Origin: Eisenbergiella porci | GTDB taxonomy: Bacteria > Bacillota > Clostridia > Lachnospirales > Lachnospiraceae | Reading direction: 5' to 3' | Assembly: GCF_009696275.1 (NCBI RefSeq) | Contig: NZ_VUMI01000010.1 | Span: 62,001-126,000, forward strand | DNA length: 64,000 nt | Shown here: one piece after another, positions 53,292 through 61,857 of the stretch | How positions within the stretch are numbered: position 1 is the first letter of the stretch | Layout: each line of letters starts with the position of its first letter | Notes under the pieces: generated by a model | Told to the model about the DNA's origin: nothing | The model's database searches: none | The model's input: the letters and a program-made list of their open reading frames with translations, nothing else | Program-made: the position numbers and the translations under genes

Positions 53292-54991
53292 CACTGACAA
53301 TAGACAACAGGAAAATCAGCGTGCCGGAAGGTACGACAATCATGAAGGCAGCGGCGTCCGTGGGGATTATGATTCCCCATCTCTGCTATCTGGAGGGCAT
53401 CAACGAAATCAGCGCCTGCAAGGTATGCGTGGTGGAAATGCAGGGAAAAACCAAACTGATCACCGCCTGCAATAACCCGGTGGAGGAGGGCATGGTGCTT
53501 TTTACCAATTCTCCCAAGGTGCGTTCCGTCAGGCGGACAAACGTGGAACTGATTTTATCCCAGCACAACAGCAACTGCGCCACCTGCGTCAGGAGCGGAA
53601 ACTGTAACCTCCAGAAGCTGTCAAACGATCTGGGCATCATTGACATTCCTTATGAAAAAGAAATTACGGAAATGCCGTGGAATAACAGCTTCCCGCTGAT
53701 CAGGGATTTCGGCAAATGTATCAAATGCATGCGTTGCGTACAGTTCTGCGATAAGGTACAGGACCTGCATATCTGGGACGTACAGAACACCGGTTCCAGA
53801 ACTACAGTGGATGTTTCCCGGAACCGGAGGATAGAAGAATCTGACTGCAGCATCTGCGGACAATGTATTACCCATTGTCCAACGGGCGCGCTGCGGGAAC
53901 GGGATGATACCGCAAAGGTTTTCCGCGCTCTGGCCGATCCGGAAACCATTACCGTGGTGCAGGTGGCCCCCGCCGTCAGAGCGGCCTGGGGAGAAGCGCT
54001 GGATCTGCCTGCTTATATGGCCACGGAAGGGCGCATGGCGGCGGCCCTTAAGAAAATCGGTTTTGATTATGTGTTTGACACCAATTTTTCCGCAGATCTG
54101 ACCATTATGGAAGAAGGGAACGAGCTGCTTGCAAGGCTTGCCGATCCGGAAGAGAAGAGATGGCCCATGTTCACCTCCTGCTGCCCGGCCTGGGTACGTT
54201 TTCTCAAATCCCAGTATCCCGACATGGCGGATCACCTTTCCACGGCAAAATCGCCGCAGCAGATGTTCGGCGCCGTGGCCAAAAGCTATTTTGCAGAAAA
54301 AATCGGTGCGGATCCCGGGAAAATATGCAGTATTTCCATTATGCCCTGTGTCTCCAAAAAAATGGAGGCAACGCTTCCTGATATGTACAGCGCCGGAGGC
54401 GGAGCAGATGTGGACATTGTACTTACCACAAGAGAATTCTCCAGACTGGTGCGCGCGGAGCATATTGCGCCGGCGCTGCTTACCGAGGAGGCCTTTGATT
54501 CCCCGCTGGGGGAGAGCACAGGAGCGGGCGTTATTTTCGGCGTAACCGGCGGTGTTATGGAAGCGGCCTTAAGAACGGCCTACTACTGTGTGGAAGGCGT
54601 CAATCCTCCGGCGGATACATTTTCCGATGTCAGAGGTTTTGAAGGCCGCAGGGAGGCGGAGTTTTCTCTGGGAGGAAGGACGCTGCGCACATGTACGGTA
54701 AGCGGACTGAAAAATGCAAGGGATCTGATAGAGGATCTCCGCGCGGGAACCGTCCATTATGACTTTGTGGAGGTAATGGCCTGCCCCGGCGGCTGTGTGG
54801 GCGGCGGGGGACAGCCCATACTGGACGGCGTGGAGATGGCGGACGTAAGAGGCCCCAGGCTTTACAAGCTGGACGAGCAGCGGCCGCTGCGTTTTTCCCA
54901 TGACAATCCGGGAATCAAAAAACTTTATGCGGAATATATGGGCGCGCCCCTTGGAGAAAAAGCCCATCAGCTGCTGCATACCCATAATTAA
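53285..54991 (+). CDS. [FeFe]-hydrogenase catalytic subunit, glutamate-synthase-linked (group A2-like)
   Basis: A 568-residue iron hydrogenase that makes or uses H2. From the N terminus there are a 2Fe-2S domain (HLCYLEGINEISACKVCVVE), the His/Cys cluster (HNSNCATCVRSGNC), two 4Fe-4S motifs (CIKCMRCVQFC, CSICGQCITHCP), and the H-cluster domain. Its ligands are in TSCCPAW (297-303), MPCVSKK (353-359) and MACPGGCVGGGGQP (498-511). All catalytic cysteines are present. Pairing with a GltD-like subunit instead of HydB/HydC fits the A2 class, whose physiology is poorly known. Maturation genes hydEFG are not in the window. Confidence 0.92.
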   Translation: MVTLTIDNRKISVPEGTTIMKAAASVGIMIPHLCYLEGINEISACKVCVVEMQGKTKLITACNNPVEEGMVLFTNSPKVRSVRRTNVELILSQHNSNCATCVRSGNCNLQKLSNDLGIIDIPYEKEITEMPWNNSFPLIRDFGKCIKCMRCVQFCDKVQDLHIWDVQNTGSRTTVDVSRNRRIEESDCSICGQCITHCPTGALRERDDTAKVFRALADPETITVVQVAPAVRAAWGEALDLPAYMATEGRMAAALKKIGFDYVFDTNFSADLTIMEEGNELLARLADPEEKRWPMFTSCCPAWVRFLKSQYPDMADHLSTAKSPQQMFGAVAKSYFAEKIGADPGKICSISIMPCVSKKMEATLPDMYSAGGGADVDIVLTTREFSRLVRAEHIAPALLTEEAFDSPLGESTGAGVIFGVTGGVMEAALRTAYYCVEGVNPPADTFSDVRGFEGRREAEFSLGGRTLRTCTVSGLKNARDLIEDLRAGTVHYDFVEVMACPGGCVGGGGQPILDGVEMADVRGPRLYKLDEQRPLRFSHDNPGIKKLYAEYMGAPLGEKAHQLLHTHN

Positions 54992-55017
54992 TGTGAAAAA
55001 GCTTTTTTGCAAAAAGC

Positions 55018-55047
55018 TTGACAGCTGCCGAAGCGGCACAGTATAAT
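55018..55047 (+). promoter_or_regulatory. Consensus promoter of the DEAD-box helicase gene
   Basis: Perfect TTGACA and TATAAT are separated by 18 bases. The -35 abuts a palindrome AAGCTTTTT...AAAAAGCTT (54999-55019), which may end the hydrogenase transcript. The predicted transcript starts near 55054, only 16 bases before a terminator hairpin. Confidence 0.88.
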
Positions 55048-55069
55048 AGAAAAGATTCGTAGAAAGAAG

Positions 55070-55103
55070 GACAGCACCCTGATATCACGGGTGTTGTCTT
55101 TTT
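55070..55103 (+). terminator. Terminator hairpin inside the helicase leader (attenuator)
   Basis: GACAGCACCC pairs with GGGTGTTGTC (one G-T pair) and is followed by TTTTT. Because the consensus promoter lies just upstream, this is in the 5' UTR of the helicase, about 38 bases before ATG 55141, and is likely used to limit read-through. Confidence 0.8.
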
Positions 55104-55140
55104 GCGTGAAAAAAGAGTGGAAATAAGAAAGGACTTTTGA

Positions 55141-56733
55141 ATGGAAATAACGAGATACCAGGATGCAGACATTGATTCCCGGATCCTCCGCGCTGTGGAG
55201 GAAATGGGCTTTGACCAGATGACACCTATACAGGAGCAGGCGATTCCCGTATTGCTGGAAAGAAAAGACGTGATAGGCCAGGCACAGACAGGAACCGGCA
55301 AGACGGCGGCCTTCGGAATCCCCGTCATACAGAATATCGACCCTGACAACAGAAGCCTGCAGGCAGTCATCCTCTGCCCCACAAGGGAGCTTGCCATCCA
55401 GGCGGCAGATGAAATGCATCGTTTTGCCAAATATATGCATGGAATAAAGATCCTGCCCATTTACGGCGGCCAGGATATCAGCAGACAGATTAAAGCCTTA
55501 AGAAGCGGCGTACAGATTATTGTAGGCACCCCCGGCCGTGTAATGGACCATATGCGCCGCCATACGCTGAAGATGGAGCATGTGAATATGGTGGTTCTGG
55601 ATGAAGCGGATGAAATGCTCAACATGGGCTTTCGGGAGGACATCGAAACTATCCTCCAGGGAATCCCTTCCGAGCACCAGACAGCGCTCTTCTCAGCCAC
55701 AATGCCCAAGCCCATCCTGGAGATTACCGATACCTACCAGAAGGATGCGGTCTATCTGAAGATGACCAAGCAGGAGCTGACCATTCCGCTTGTAAAGCAG
55801 TATTATTACCGTGTGAACAGCCAGATTAAGGTGGAGGTTGCAAGCCGCCTTCTGGATTATTACGGGATTCAGAGATCCCTGATTTTCTGCAATACCAAGA
55901 GAATGGTGGATGAGCTTTCTGAAACCCTGAAAAATAAAGGCTATACGGCCGAAGGCCTTCATGGTGATCTTTCCCAGAACCAGAGAGATACCGTAATGCA
56001 CCGTTTCCGTAACGGCAGCCTTCAGATTCTGATCGCAACGGATGTGGCGGCCAGGGGAATTGATGTGGATGATGTGGAAGCCGTATTTAATTACGATCTT
56101 CCCCAGGATATCGAATACTATGTGCACAGAATCGGACGTACCGGACGCGCAGGAAGAGAAGGCCGTTCCTTTACCTTTGTTTCCAACCGGGAAATGTACC
56201 GTTTAAGAGACATTGAAAGAAGCTGTAAGACAACCATTCAGGAAAGAAAGGTGCCGTCCGCTGCGGACATCGTATCCATCAAGGCTGAAAAGGCGCTGCG
56301 TGCCGCATTTGAGACACTGGAAGGCGCACAGCTGGATAAACTGACGGATATGATAGAAAGGAAGCTGGAAGACAGCGATTACAGCGCTGTCGAGCTTGCA
56401 GCCGCCTTCCTGAAAATGCAGATGGGAGAGGAACCCCAGGAAATCCAGGAGGTGATCCCCGAAAGACGCAGGAATTACCGCGGCAGCCGTGATTTCGGCA
56501 GCGGCCGTCAGGACAGAGACAATCGTTCCGGAAAAGACGGACGTGGAAATAATCCCCGTTACGGCAGGAATGACGGCAAGCGCAGGAGCTTTCCCGAAGA
56601 CAAAGGGGGAGAACGCCGCAAATACCGCGATTCGGCATCCGGCAGACCCGCAGGAGCCGGCCGTACAGGCAGTTCCTCCCGCCGTAACAGCGGGGAAACT
56701 ACGCGCCGTGAAAAAGACAGACGCATCGGCTAA
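55141..56733 (+). CDS. DEAD-box ATP-dependent RNA helicase, CshA/DeaD type
   Basis: A 530-residue RNA helicase for RNA turnover and ribosome assembly. The motifs are MTPIQEQAIP (Q motif), AQTGTGKTAAF (motif I), PTRELAIQ (Ia), VLDEADEML (II), SATM (III) and HRIGRTGRAGREG (VI). After the core (to ~370), an accessory region has the helical AALETLEGAQLDKLTDMIERK-like part, and residues ~440-530 are Arg/Gly/Asp/Ser-rich (RGG-like tail) for RNA binding. AAGAAAGGAC precedes the ATG. Expression seems to be controlled by an unusual promoter-terminator leader. Confidence 0.93.
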   Translation: MEITRYQDADIDSRILRAVEEMGFDQMTPIQEQAIPVLLERKDVIGQAQTGTGKTAAFGIPVIQNIDPDNRSLQAVILCPTRELAIQAADEMHRFAKYMHGIKILPIYGGQDISRQIKALRSGVQIIVGTPGRVMDHMRRHTLKMEHVNMVVLDEADEMLNMGFREDIETILQGIPSEHQTALFSATMPKPILEITDTYQKDAVYLKMTKQELTIPLVKQYYYRVNSQIKVEVASRLLDYYGIQRSLIFCNTKRMVDELSETLKNKGYTAEGLHGDLSQNQRDTVMHRFRNGSLQILIATDVAARGIDVDDVEAVFNYDLPQDIEYYVHRIGRTGRAGREGRSFTFVSNREMYRLRDIERSCKTTIQERKVPSAADIVSIKAEKALRAAFETLEGAQLDKLTDMIERKLEDSDYSAVELAAAFLKMQMGEEPQEIQEVIPERRRNYRGSRDFGSGRQDRDNRSGKDGRGNNPRYGRNDGKRRSFPEDKGGERRKYRDSASGRPAGAGRTGSSSRRNSGETTRREKDRRIG

Positions 56734-56908
56734 TCAGCCATAAACATCGGCAACCGGCCGCCGCTGAACCTACAGCGGCGGCTATATTTATGCCCGAACC
56801 GCAGCCGGGAGGTTATATGGACAGGACACAGGAATATATATATAAAGAAACTTTGTCGTAACTTTATGGAAGAAAAAAGTTATGAAGCTTTTTTATGGAG
56901 GAAAAACT

Positions 56909-57394
56909 GTGTTAAGATTAATGACGGATTCAATTCTGCAGTTCCTTGCAAATCAGCCAAGAGCCTTTGCCCATGTGCAGGGCTCCGAAAAATACCCGCA
57001 GGTGGAAGGACTTGTCACCTTCTATGACTTTCTGGACGGCACCATCGTGATGGCCGATATTTCCGGTCTGCCTCATGAGGAAGAAACCTGTGAAAGGGGA
57101 TTCTTCGGCTTCCACATCCATGAAGGGGCCGCCTGCACGGGAAATGAAGAGGATCCCTTTGCCGATGCCGGCTCCCACTTTAATCCCGACGGCTGCCCCC
57201 ATCCGGCCCATGCCGGGGATATGCCGGTGCTTGAAGAAAACCGGGGAAGATCATGGCTCGCATTTTATACGGAACGATTTACACCCAGAGATGTGTTGGG
57301 AAGAACGGTAGTTATCCATTCCATGCCCGATGACTACCATACCCAGCCTTCCGGGGATTCGGGAGAGAAGATGGCGTGCGGCGTAATTCAATAG
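56909..57394 (+). CDS. Cu/Zn superoxide dismutase family protein, cytoplasmic form
   Basis: A 161-residue SodC-like protein that would convert superoxide to peroxide and oxygen. All metal ligands are visible: FHIHEG (two Cu His), SHFNPDGCPH (bridging and Zn His), HAGD (Zn His and Asp) and VVIHSMPDD (last Cu His). The disulfide Cys pair is GAAC and MACG. The usual active-site Arg before the last Cys is Lys (EKMACG). There is no signal peptide, unusual for bacterial SodC. I prefer GTG 56909 with GGAGG at good spacing; ATG 56882 and ATG 56921 are alternatives. Confidence 0.85.
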   Translation: MLRLMTDSILQFLANQPRAFAHVQGSEKYPQVEGLVTFYDFLDGTIVMADISGLPHEEETCERGFFGFHIHEGAACTGNEEDPFADAGSHFNPDGCPHPAHAGDMPVLEENRGRSWLAFYTERFTPRDVLGRTVVIHSMPDDYHTQPSGDSGEKMACGVIQ

Positions 57395-57414
57395 GAAACA
57401 GAACATTTTTCTGT

Positions 57415-57443
57415 TTGCATGGAAAAAATACCTAGTGTATAAT
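57415..57443 (+). promoter_or_regulatory. Promoter of the rluB-ligA-metA operon
   Basis: TTGCAT, a 17-base spacer and a perfect TATAAT. Transcription would start at about 57449-57451, that is at the first bases of the structured repeat, so the whole repeat becomes the 5' end of the mRNA. Confidence 0.8.
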
Positions 57444-57447
57444 AAAC

Positions 57448-57577
57448 GTAACTGTTCAGCAGGTCAGCGCATTTACTGCGTTGACCGTAAGAAAGTGATT
57501 CAAGAGTGCTAAAATCCATCGCCAAAGGCGATTTAGGATGGATTTTAGCAGTAACTGTGAGGGTACTGAACAGTTAC
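57448..57577. repeat. Structured palindromic repeat, copy 2 (130 bp)
   Basis: Bounded by GTAACTGTTCAG and its complement CTGAACAGTTAC. Hairpin A is GGTCAGCGC-loop-GCGTTGACC (57462-57486). Hairpin B is a 13-bp stem (57508-57520 with 57537-57549) with apex CGCC-AAA-GGCG. A 3'-terminal hairpin starts at 57551. Compared with the copy at 19418, paired positions changed together at the terminal repeat and twice in hairpin A, while the loop (ATTTACT versus ATTCACT) and the apex are kept. Confidence 0.88.
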
Positions 57578-57619
57578 TAATAAACAATATGCGCTTTGGG
57601 AAAGAATACGGAATGAGGA

Positions 57620-57645
57620 GTAACTGTGAGGGCACTGAACAGTTA
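57620..57645. repeat. Solo 3'-terminal hairpin of the structured repeat
   Basis: GTAACTGTGAGGGCACTGAA followed by CAGTTA repeats 57551-57576 with one internal difference. It lies just upstream of the rluB ribosome site (ATGAGGATAAT) and could affect translation. Confidence 0.8.
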
Positions 57646-57658
57646 AAATGAGGATAAT

Positions 57659-58381
57659 ATGGACGATAATACAAAACAGGAACGGTTAAACAAATATCTG
57701 GCTGACTGCGGGATCTGCTCCCGCAGGGAAGCCGACCGCATGATAGAAGCAGGCAGGGTCATGGTAAACGGTATCCCTGCTGAAACGGGCATGCGGATCA
57801 CTCCGGCGGATGATGTTGCGGTGGACGGGCGCATGCTGGAAAAGAAGGATCGTAAGGTAGTGCTTGCCTATTATAAGCCCGTGGGAGTTACCTGTACGGA
57901 AAAGGATAAATATGCGGAGAAAACCATCCGTGACGCCATCGATTACCCTATCCGGGTGACTTATGCCGGACGGCTGGACAAGGATTCGGAGGGGCTGCTT
58001 CTTTTGACAAACGACGGGGATCTGATCAACGGACTGATGCGGGCGGCCAATTACCACGAGAAGGAATACCTGGTCCGTGTGAATAAGCCGATTAATGATA
58101 CCTTCCTGGAAAAGATGGCGGCGGGCGTTTTTCTCAAGGAGCTCAATGTCACCACCCGTCCCTGCACAATTGAGCAGGAGGGAAAATTTGTATTCCGGAT
58201 CGTCCTCACCCAGGGGCTGAACCGGCAGATCCGCCGCATGTGCCGTGCGCTGGGCTACGACGCCCAGGGAATCAAGCGTGTCCGCGTAGCGAATATTACC
58301 ATCGGGAAGCTGAAGCCGGGCAATTACCGTCTGGTGACGGGAGAAGAATTGGAAGAACTATATGGAATGCTGCATTCCTGA
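57659..58381 (+). CDS. rluB: rRNA pseudouridine synthase, RsuA/RluB/E/F family
   Basis: A 240-residue enzyme that isomerises uridine in ribosomal RNA. An S4 RNA-binding domain is at the N terminus (RLNKYLADCGICSRREADRMIEAGRVMVNG), and the catalytic aspartate is Asp107 in AGRLDKDSEGLLLLTNDG. The end has GLNRQIRRMCRALGYD. The precise target (RluB, RluF or RsuA) is not certain, so the symbol is tentative. It is first in a tight operon with ligA (15-base gap) and metA (6-base gap), and its long leader carries the structured repeat. Confidence 0.88.
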   Translation: MDDNTKQERLNKYLADCGICSRREADRMIEAGRVMVNGIPAETGMRITPADDVAVDGRMLEKKDRKVVLAYYKPVGVTCTEKDKYAEKTIRDAIDYPIRVTYAGRLDKDSEGLLLLTNDGDLINGLMRAANYHEKEYLVRVNKPINDTFLEKMAAGVFLKELNVTTRPCTIEQEGKFVFRIVLTQGLNRQIRRMCRALGYDAQGIKRVRVANITIGKLKPGNYRLVTGEELEELYGMLHS

Positions 58382-58396
58382 GAAAAGGAGCGTTAA

Positions 58397-60367
58397 GTGC
58401 AGATGGACAAGACTGCAAGAATGAAGGAACTGATCGCAAAGCTTGGAGAGGCCGCGAAAGCATATTATGCCGAAGATCGCGAAATCATGAGCAACTACGA
58501 ATATGATAAACTTTATGATGAGCTGACAGCACTGGAAGAGGAAACGGGCACCGTTATGGCGGGAAGCCCTACCATCAGCGTAGGGTATGAGGCTGTTGAC
58601 GAGCTGCCCAAGGAGCGGCATGAAAGCCCCATGCTTTCGCTGGGAAAAACAAAGAGCAGGGAAGAGCTGAGGGACTGGCTGGGCGCGCAGAAGGGACTGC
58701 TGTCCTGGAAGCTGGACGGCCTGACCATCGTCCTGACCTACCGCGACGGCCGGCTGTTCAAGGCCGTCACAAGAGGAAACGGAGAGATCGGGGAAGTGAT
58801 CACCGGCAATGCCAGGGTATTTGTGAATGTCCCGCTGGCAATTCCTTACCAGGGAGAACTTGTTCTCCGGGGAGAGGCTGTCATCACTTATGAGGATTTC
58901 CGCAAAATCAATGAACAGATCGAGGACGCCGACGCCAGATACAAAAATCCGAGGAATCTCTGTTCCGGTTCCGTCCGCCAGCTGAATAATGAAATCACCG
59001 CACAGAGAAACGTCCGTTTTTTTGCCTTTGCCCTTGTACGCGCGGACGGAGCGGACTTTCAGAATTCGAGAAAAGAACAGTTCATATTTTTAAAAAAGCA
59101 GGGCTTTGAGGTGGTGGAATATCAGGAGGTGGATGCACAGTCCATCCTGTCCGCTGTGGAGGATTATGAAAGCCGTGTGGCGGAATATGACGTTCCCTCG
59201 GACGGACTGGTGCTGATTTATGATGATATTGCTTACGGTCAGTCACTGGGCCGGACAGCGAAGTTCCCCAGGGATTCCATCGCCTTTAAATGGGCGGATG
59301 AAACCGCGGAAACAACGCTTCAGGAAATCGAATGGAGCGCAAGCCGTACGGGGCTGATTAACCCGGTTGCCATATTCGATCCGGTAGAGCTGGAGGGCAC
59401 TACGGTGAGCAGGGCCAGCGTGCACAATGTGAGCATCGTAAAAGCGCTGAAGCTGGGAATCGGGGATCGGATTACCGTTTATAAAGCCAACATGATTATC
59501 CCCCAGATCGCGGAAAACCTCACCGGAAGCGATACGCTGGAAATCCCCCATACCTGTCCGGTCTGCGGCGGAGAAACCAGGATCGAGCAGGTGAATGATG
59601 TACAGTCTCTCTACTGCATGAATCCTGACTGCGATGCCAAAAAGGTGAAGTCCTTCACTCTTTTTGTCAGCAGGGACGCCCTGAACATCGATGGACTGTC
59701 GGAGGCCACACTGGAAAAATTCCTGGGAAGGGGCTATCTGCATACCTTTGCCGACCTGTTCCATCTGGAGCAGTACCGGGAGGAAATCGTGGAAATGGAG
59801 GGCTTTGGCGAAAAGTCCTATCAGAATCTGGCGGACAGCATTGAAAAATCCAGGAAAACCACGCTGCCCAGAGTGATCTACGGGCTGGGGATCGCGAATA
59901 TCGGCCTTGCCAATGCAAAAATGATCTGCCGTGAGTATCATGATGATCTGGAACGCATGATGCAGGCGGATGTAGAGGAATTAAGCCTGATAGACGGCAT
60001 AGGGGAAGTCATCGCCGGAACCTTCCATGATTACTGGCAGTCCGAAAAGAACCGTGAGAATATGAAGAAGCTGCTTGAGGAGCTGGAAATCGAGCAGATA
60101 GAGGTGGACGAATCCGCACTCACCCTGAAGGGGATGGTGTTTGTCGTTACCGGAAGCCTTATGCATTTTGACAGCAGAAGCGAGCTAAAGGAACTGATCG
60201 AAAGCAAAGGCGGCAAGGTGACCGGAAGCGTTACCGGAAAGACCACCTGCCTGATTAATAACGATTCCGCCTCAGGCTCTTCCAAGAACAAGAAGGCCAA
60301 GGAGCTTGAGGTTCCCATCGTTACAGAAGAAGAATTCATGAAGCAATATCTGGATATGGAGGTATAA
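58397..60367 (+). CDS. ligA: NAD-dependent DNA ligase
   Basis: A 656-residue ligase that seals nicks in replication and repair. The adenylated lysine is Lys105 in SWKLDGLTIV. The OB fold, the zinc finger (CPVCGGETRIEQ...CMNPDC), helix-hairpin-helix repeats (GIANIGLANAKMIC, LIDGIGEVIAGTFHDY) and a C-terminal BRCT domain (LKGMVFVVTGSLMHFDSRSELKELIESKGGKV) are all present. AAAGGAG is six bases before GTG 58397; ATG 58403 is possible. The N-terminal Ia domain is short but present. If this is the only ligA it is essential. Confidence 0.95.
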   Translation: MQMDKTARMKELIAKLGEAAKAYYAEDREIMSNYEYDKLYDELTALEEETGTVMAGSPTISVGYEAVDELPKERHESPMLSLGKTKSREELRDWLGAQKGLLSWKLDGLTIVLTYRDGRLFKAVTRGNGEIGEVITGNARVFVNVPLAIPYQGELVLRGEAVITYEDFRKINEQIEDADARYKNPRNLCSGSVRQLNNEITAQRNVRFFAFALVRADGADFQNSRKEQFIFLKKQGFEVVEYQEVDAQSILSAVEDYESRVAEYDVPSDGLVLIYDDIAYGQSLGRTAKFPRDSIAFKWADETAETTLQEIEWSASRTGLINPVAIFDPVELEGTTVSRASVHNVSIVKALKLGIGDRITVYKANMIIPQIAENLTGSDTLEIPHTCPVCGGETRIEQVNDVQSLYCMNPDCDAKKVKSFTLFVSRDALNIDGLSEATLEKFLGRGYLHTFADLFHLEQYREEIVEMEGFGEKSYQNLADSIEKSRKTTLPRVIYGLGIANIGLANAKMICREYHDDLERMMQADVEELSLIDGIGEVIAGTFHDYWQSEKNRENMKKLLEELEIEQIEVDESALTLKGMVFVVTGSLMHFDSRSELKELIESKGGKVTGSVTGKTTCLINNDSASGSSKNKKAKELEVPIVTEEEFMKQYLDMEV

Positions 60368-60373
60368 GAAGCA

Positions 60374-61291
60374 ATGCCGATTAAAGTACAAAGCGATCTG
60401 CCCGCAAGGACAATACTGGAAAATGAAAATATATTTGTCATGGACGAATACAGGGCGCAGCATCAGGATATGCGTCCCCTTGCGATCTGCATTCTCAACC
60501 TGATGCCAGTGAAGCAGGATACGGAGCTGCAGCTGCTTCGCTCTCTTTCCAACACCCCCCTGCAGGTGGATGTGACATTTATGAAAATGAACAGTCATGT
60601 ATCGCTGAATACTTCCATAACGCATCTGAATAAATTTTACAATACCTTCGATGAGCTTAGGGGAAAACAGTATGACGGCCTGATCATCACAGGCGCTCCC
60701 GTGGAACAGATTCCCTTTGAGGAAGTGGATTACTGGCCGGAGCTGTGCGAAATCATGGAATGGTCCAAAACCCATGTGACAAGCACCTTTCACATCTGCT
60801 GGGGCGCCCAGGCCGGCCTGTATTACCACTTCGGGTTGAACAAGGTGCTGCTTCCCCAGAAGCTGTTCGGCGTGTTTTCACATAAGGTATCCAACCGCAG
60901 GGTGCCGCTGGTGAGAGGCTTTGACGACTATTTTTATATTCCCCACAGCCGCCATACGGCGGTTTCCGCGGAAGAAATCCATGCATGCAAAGAACTGATG
61001 GTCATGGCGGAGTCTGAAGAGGCAGGCGTCCTGCTCGCCATGGCGGGAGACGGCCGGCAGATTTTTGTTATGGGGCATCCGGAATATGACCGGTATACGC
61101 TGCATAATGAGTATATGCGGGACAAGGAAAAGGGACTGCCCATCCAGGTGCCAAAGAATTATTATCCGGATGACGACTGTACCAGACGGCCTAACCTGCT
61201 GTGGAGATCCCACTGTAATAACCTGTATACCAATTGGCTGAATTATTACGTATACCAGGCAACTCCCTACGAATGGGGCCAGCTTGTATAA
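60374..61291 (+). CDS. metA: Homoserine O-acetyltransferase (MetA/HTS family)
   Basis: A 305-residue enzyme that activates homoserine for methionine synthesis. The catalytic cysteine is Cys142 in [12 protein letters not shown]. Residue 111 is Glu ([14 protein letters not shown]); in this family Glu111 favours acetyl-CoA while Gly, as in E. coli, favours succinyl-CoA, so acetyl transfer is predicted. HSRHTAV and [15 protein letters not shown] carry the His and Glu of the active site. The gene begins 6 bases after ligA. asd, which feeds the same pathway, is at 6015. Confidence 0.93.
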   Translation: MPIKVQSDLPARTILENENIFVMDEYRAQHQDMRPLAICILNLMPVKQDTELQLLRSLSNTPLQVDVTFMKMNSHVSLNTSITHLNKFYNTFDELRGKQYDGLIITGAPVEQIPFEEVDYWPELCEIMEWSKTHVTSTFHICWGAQAGLYYHFGLNKVLLPQKLFGVFSHKVSNRRVPLVRGFDDYFYIPHSRHTAVSAEEIHACKELMVMAESEEAGVLLAMAGDGRQIFVMGHPEYDRYTLHNEYMRDKEKGLPIQVPKNYYPDDDCTRRPNLLWRSHCNNLYTNWLNYYVYQATPYEWGQLV

Positions 61292-61315
61292 AATATGCAT
61301 ATGCATAAGCTTCAG

Positions 61316-61366
61316 CCAGGCTGACCTCTGAAAATGGCAGCATCGTGAACGAGGAGGTCAGCCTGG
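61316..61366. repeat. 13-bp perfect inverted repeat at the kinase-remnant boundary
   Basis: CCAGGCTGACCTC (61316-61328) and GAGGTCAGCCTGG (61354-61366) are exact complements with a 25-base spacer. The right arm is kinase coding sequence (EVSLE), and the left arm lies between metA and the remnant. No T run follows, so it is not a standard terminator. It looks like a scar of a fold-back or template-switch event. Confidence 0.75.
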
Positions 61367-61806
61367 AAGAACTCCTTGCAGAGTCAGCAGAGGAGCTTTC
61401 CAGGCCGATCCAGGAAAAGCATCTGACGGTTTCCATCGGAAGCATGCCTGGCTTAAAGCTGACAGGCAGCCGTGTGATGCATTCCCGTGCGGTGGGCAAT
61501 CTGTTCGAAAATGTGGTAAAATACAACAGAGATTACGGTACAATTTCCATTTCAGCCAGAAAAGAAGCAGGAAAAATAATTATGAGGATGGCAGATACGG
61601 GAATCGGAACCCCAAAAGAGGAAATTTCCCGCATATTTGAACCGTTTTACAGGGTGGACAAGTCCCGTTCCCGTGCCATGGGCGGATCGGGATTGGAACT
61701 GCCGCTTGTAAAGGACATCCTGGAAAAGCATGGAGGAAATATTACGGTAAAGAGCACTCGGTGAATCCACTGTGTTTATACTTGAATTTCCTGAAAATTA
61801 TTTTCG
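61345..61806 (+). pseudogene. Histidine kinase, C-terminal remnant with frameshift
   Basis: The frame gives EVSLEELLAESAEELSRPIQ, then LFENVVKYNRDYGTISISAR (N box), MADTGIGTPKEEISRIFEPFYRVDKSRSR (G1 and F boxes) and GGSGLELPLVKDILEKHGG (G2). This is the ATP-binding half of a membrane histidine kinase. The sensor, membrane helices and phospho-accepting His are gone. After ITVKS the frame shifts by one base and the last strand, STVFILEFPENY, is read out of frame. Gly at the G2 box reads GGSGLEL where GxGLGL is usual, another sign of decay. Confidence 0.8.
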
Positions 61807-61857
61807 GGAATTTATTATGGATGCGGATTAAAGAAAGATAAAAACCTGACATAATAG

